Shown here: positions 5,769 through 7,578 of the stretch, one piece after another | Position numbering within the stretch: the stretch's first letter is position 1 | Layout: every line of letters begins with the position of its first letter | NCBI GenBank assembly: GCA_003248845.1 | Contig: QFPD01000090.1 | Span: forward strand, 1-7,578 | Origin: Microbacterium sp. | Lineage (GTDB): Bacteria > Actinomycetota > Actinomycetes > Actinomycetales > Microbacteriaceae | Direction of reading: 5' to 3' | Length of the DNA: 7,578 nt | Position numbers and translations under genes: made by a program | Notes under the pieces: model-generated | Told to the model about the DNA's origin: nothing | Database searches by the model: none | The model's input: only the letters and a program-made list of their open reading frames with translations

Positions 5769-5779
5769 AGGTCGCTTTT
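5766..5779. promoter_or_regulatory. Small dyad over the putA -10/start region, possible operator
   Basis: AAAAG at 5766-5770 and CTTTT at 5775-5779 form a perfect 5-bp dyad around GTCG. A T-N11-A pattern of the kind bound by LysR proteins follows at 5772-5784, with TCG and CGA ends. Both sites overlap the predicted transcription start of putA. They are short enough to occur by chance. Confidence 0.2.
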
Positions 5780-5811
5780 GTCGAACTGTACGCGTGCTGC
5801 ATCCTGAACGC

Positions 5812-7578
5812 ATGACGACAGTGCAGTCTGGGACCGTGACCCCACACGACGCCGCCCCCGACCTCGCCGATCAGGCCGTCGCGCTCGCGCAGCGCTGGGT
5901 CACCGAGTCGGCGGACGCGCCGGTGAACCCCGCCGCGGAGCGACTCGCCGGGGTGCTCAAGGATCCGAACGGTCTGCCCTTCACGATCGGCTTCGTCGAC
6001 GGCGTCATGCGCCCCGAGTCGCTCGCCGCCGCGGCATCCAACCTGCAGCGCGTCGCTCCGCTGGTCCCCGACTTCCTGCCGTGGTATCTTCGCGCCGCCG
6101 TCCGCACGGGCGGTGCCGTCGCGCCGGTGCTGCCGGCCCCCGTCGTGCCGATCGCCCGCCGCGTGCTCCGCGAGATGGTCGGACACCTCGTCGTCGACGC
6201 GCGACCCGACAAGCTCGGCCCCGCGCTCGCCACGATCCGCGAGTCGGGTGCGCGACTGAACCTCAACCTTCTCGGCGAGGCGGTGCTCGGCGAGAAGGAA
6301 GCGCGCCGCCGCCTCGACGGCATCCACGACCTCGTCCGCCGGAGCGACGTCGATTACGTCTCCGTCAAGGTCTCGGCGATCGCGAGCCACATCTCGATGT
6401 GGGCCTTCGACGAGACGGTGGATGCCGTCGTCGAACGCCTGCTCCCGCTTTACCTGACCGCGGCGTCGGACGGCACCTTCCTCAACCTCGACATGGAGGA
6501 GTACCGCGACCTCGACCTCACGATCGCGGTCTTCACCCGCATCCTCGAAGACCCGCGCCTCACGGACCTCGAGGCGGGCATCGTGCTGCAGGCGTACCTG
6601 CCCGACGCCCTCCCCGCGCTCCGCCGGCTCACGGCATGGGCACAGGAGCGCGTCGACGCGGGCGGGGCCCGCATCAAGGTGCGCCTCGTGAAGGGCGCAA
6701 ACCTCGCGATGGAACACGTGGATGCCGTGATGCACGGCTGGGAGCAGGCGACGCACGCGTCCAAGCTCGACTCGGATGCCTCCTACCTGCGCTGCCTCGA
6801 CGAAGCGCTGCGGCCCGAGCACACCCGCGCGGTGCGTCTCGGCGTCGCCGGACACAACCTCTTCGACATCGCCTACGCGTGGCTGCTCGCGGGCGAGCGC
6901 GGCGTGCGGGAGGCGATCGAGTTCGAGATGCTGCTCGGTATGGCCCAGGGGCAGGTCGATGCGGTCGCGCGCGAGGTCGGGCACGTTCTGCTGTACGTTC
7001 CGGTCGTGCGGCCCGACGAGTTCGACGTCGCGATCAGCTACCTCGTTCGGCGCCTCGAGGAGAACGCGTCGAGTGACAACTTCCTCTCCGCTGTGTTCGA
7101 GCTCGGGACGGATGAGGCGATGTTCGCGCGGGAGCGCGACCGTTTCCTCGCCTCCGTCGCGCGTGCCCACGACCCGTCGCTGCCCGCGGAGCCGAACCGC
7201 CGCCAGGATCGCACCGCCGTGCCCGAGGCCGCTGCGCCCGCCCTCACCCGCCCCGGCGCCGAAGACGGCGACCTCACGCAGGCGGTTCTGTCGATCGCGC
7301 GCGCGGCCGCGCGCGGCGAGGACGAGGACGACGCCGACGAGCCCGCCGGCTTCGGCGACGACTGGGTGGAGACCGCGGTGTTCTCGGCGCGCGAATCCGG
7401 AGCTGCGGCATCCAGCGCCGTCGGCTTCGCCAACGCACCCGACAGCGACCCTGCTCTTCCCGCGAACCGGGCGTGGTCCGCCCGGATCCTCGCGCGCGTC
7501 GAGACCTCGGCGGCGGGAGAGGAGACGATCGCCGCGGCGCGGGTCGACAGCGAGGAATCCCTCGAGGAGGTCGTGCAG
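5812..7578 (+). CDS. putA: Bifunctional proline dehydrogenase / delta-1-pyrroline-5-carboxylate dehydrogenase (PutA), 5' part
   Basis: PutA oxidises proline with FAD, passing electrons to quinone, and then oxidises the glutamate semialdehyde product to glutamate with NAD. The first 589 codons are visible and the frame runs off the window. The PRODH barrel spans about 20-435: NLLGEAVLG at 152-160, VKVSAI, LNLDMEEY at 224-231, VLQAYLPDA, RLVKGAN at 291-297, AGHNLFDIA at 346-354, EFEMLLGMAQGQ, and RRLEEN at 413-418, whose arginine pair binds proline carboxylate in this family. An acidic low-complexity linker (EDEDDADEP, near 7318-7344) leads to DSDPALPANRAW, the usual entry to the aldehyde dehydrogenase domain, whose catalytic Cys lies beyond the window. 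No N-terminal ribbon-helix-helix domain is present, so this PutA should not act as its own repressor. No clear ribosome binding site precedes ATG 5812; GTG 5821 or GTG 5836 are alternative starts. Confidence 0.93.
   Translation, partial: MTTVQSGTVTPHDAAPDLADQAVALAQRWVTESADAPVNPAAERLAGVLKDPNGLPFTIGFVDGVMRPESLAAAASNLQRVAPLVPDFLPWYLRAAVRTGGAVAPVLPAPVVPIARRVLREMVGHLVVDARPDKLGPALATIRESGARLNLNLLGEAVLGEKEARRRLDGIHDLVRRSDVDYVSVKVSAIASHISMWAFDETVDAVVERLLPLYLTAASDGTFLNLDMEEYRDLDLTIAVFTRILEDPRLTDLEAGIVLQAYLPDALPALRRLTAWAQERVDAGGARIKVRLVKGANLAMEHVDAVMHGWEQATHASKLDSDASYLRCLDEALRPEHTRAVRLGVAGHNLFDIAYAWLLAGERGVREAIEFEMLLGMAQGQVDAVAREVGHVLLYVPVVRPDEFDVAISYLVRRLEENASSDNFLSAVFELGTDEAMFARERDRFLASVARAHDPSLPAEPNRRQDRTAVPEAAAPALTRPGAEDGDLTQAVLSIARAAARGEDEDDADEPAGFGDDWVETAVFSARESGAAASSAVGFANAPDSDPALPANRAWSARILARVETSAAGEETIAAARVDSEESLEEVVQ

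Noticed and set aside
5722..7170. Upstream extension of the LysR reading frame, giving a protein of 783 residues
   Set aside because: The extension is antisense to putA. LysR proteins begin within a few residues of the HTH, as the ATG at 5721 does, and an AGAGGG ribosome binding site precedes that ATG.

Overview
The window looks like the chromosome of a high-GC actinobacterium, most likely a member of the Microbacteriaceae (Microbacterium-like). This rests on roughly 70% GC by eye, strong G/C third-position codon use, GTG starts, protein families typical of that group and a recurrent GGATGC/GCATCC word. The family assignment is inference; no marker gene is present. There are seven genes plus a fragment of an eighth, packed tightly. 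No gene-free stretch exceeds about 90 bases. I saw no RNA gene, insertion sequence or CRISPR array.

Left part (1-3588, + strand). The last codons of a probable enoyl-CoA hydratase/crotonase are followed by etfB, etfA and a membrane cytochrome b gene. etfB and etfA are 10 nt apart, and etfA and the cytochrome gene 5 nt apart, so the three look like one translationally coupled operon. ETF collects electrons from acyl-CoA dehydrogenases. The cytochrome has six predicted membrane helices and four histidines placed as two heme pairs, which suggests (inference) a route from ETF to the membrane quinone pool. Its cytoplasmic N-terminal tail of about 265 residues is the oddest part of the window. It holds three copies of a LRRGLPR-x2-GG-[DE]-PWPP motif separated by several nested repeat families. 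One is a 21-bp DNA repeat that occurs in both orientations and so encodes two unrelated heptapeptides.

Middle (3589-4818). A large composite palindrome built from four copies of ACTCCGCAG lies between the cytochrome gene and a convergent GNAT acetyltransferase gene. The GNAT gene is divergent from a hot-dog-fold acyl-CoA thioesterase gene, and both starts look leaderless.

Right part (4819-7578). A LysR-type regulator (- strand) is divergent from putA (+ strand), which runs off the window edge. The visible 589 codons contain the complete proline dehydrogenase domain and the linker into the aldehyde dehydrogenase domain. The 90-bp shared intergenic region is noticeably A/T-richer and holds a plausible putA promoter. 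The regulator may control putA, by analogy with other divergent LysR pairs.
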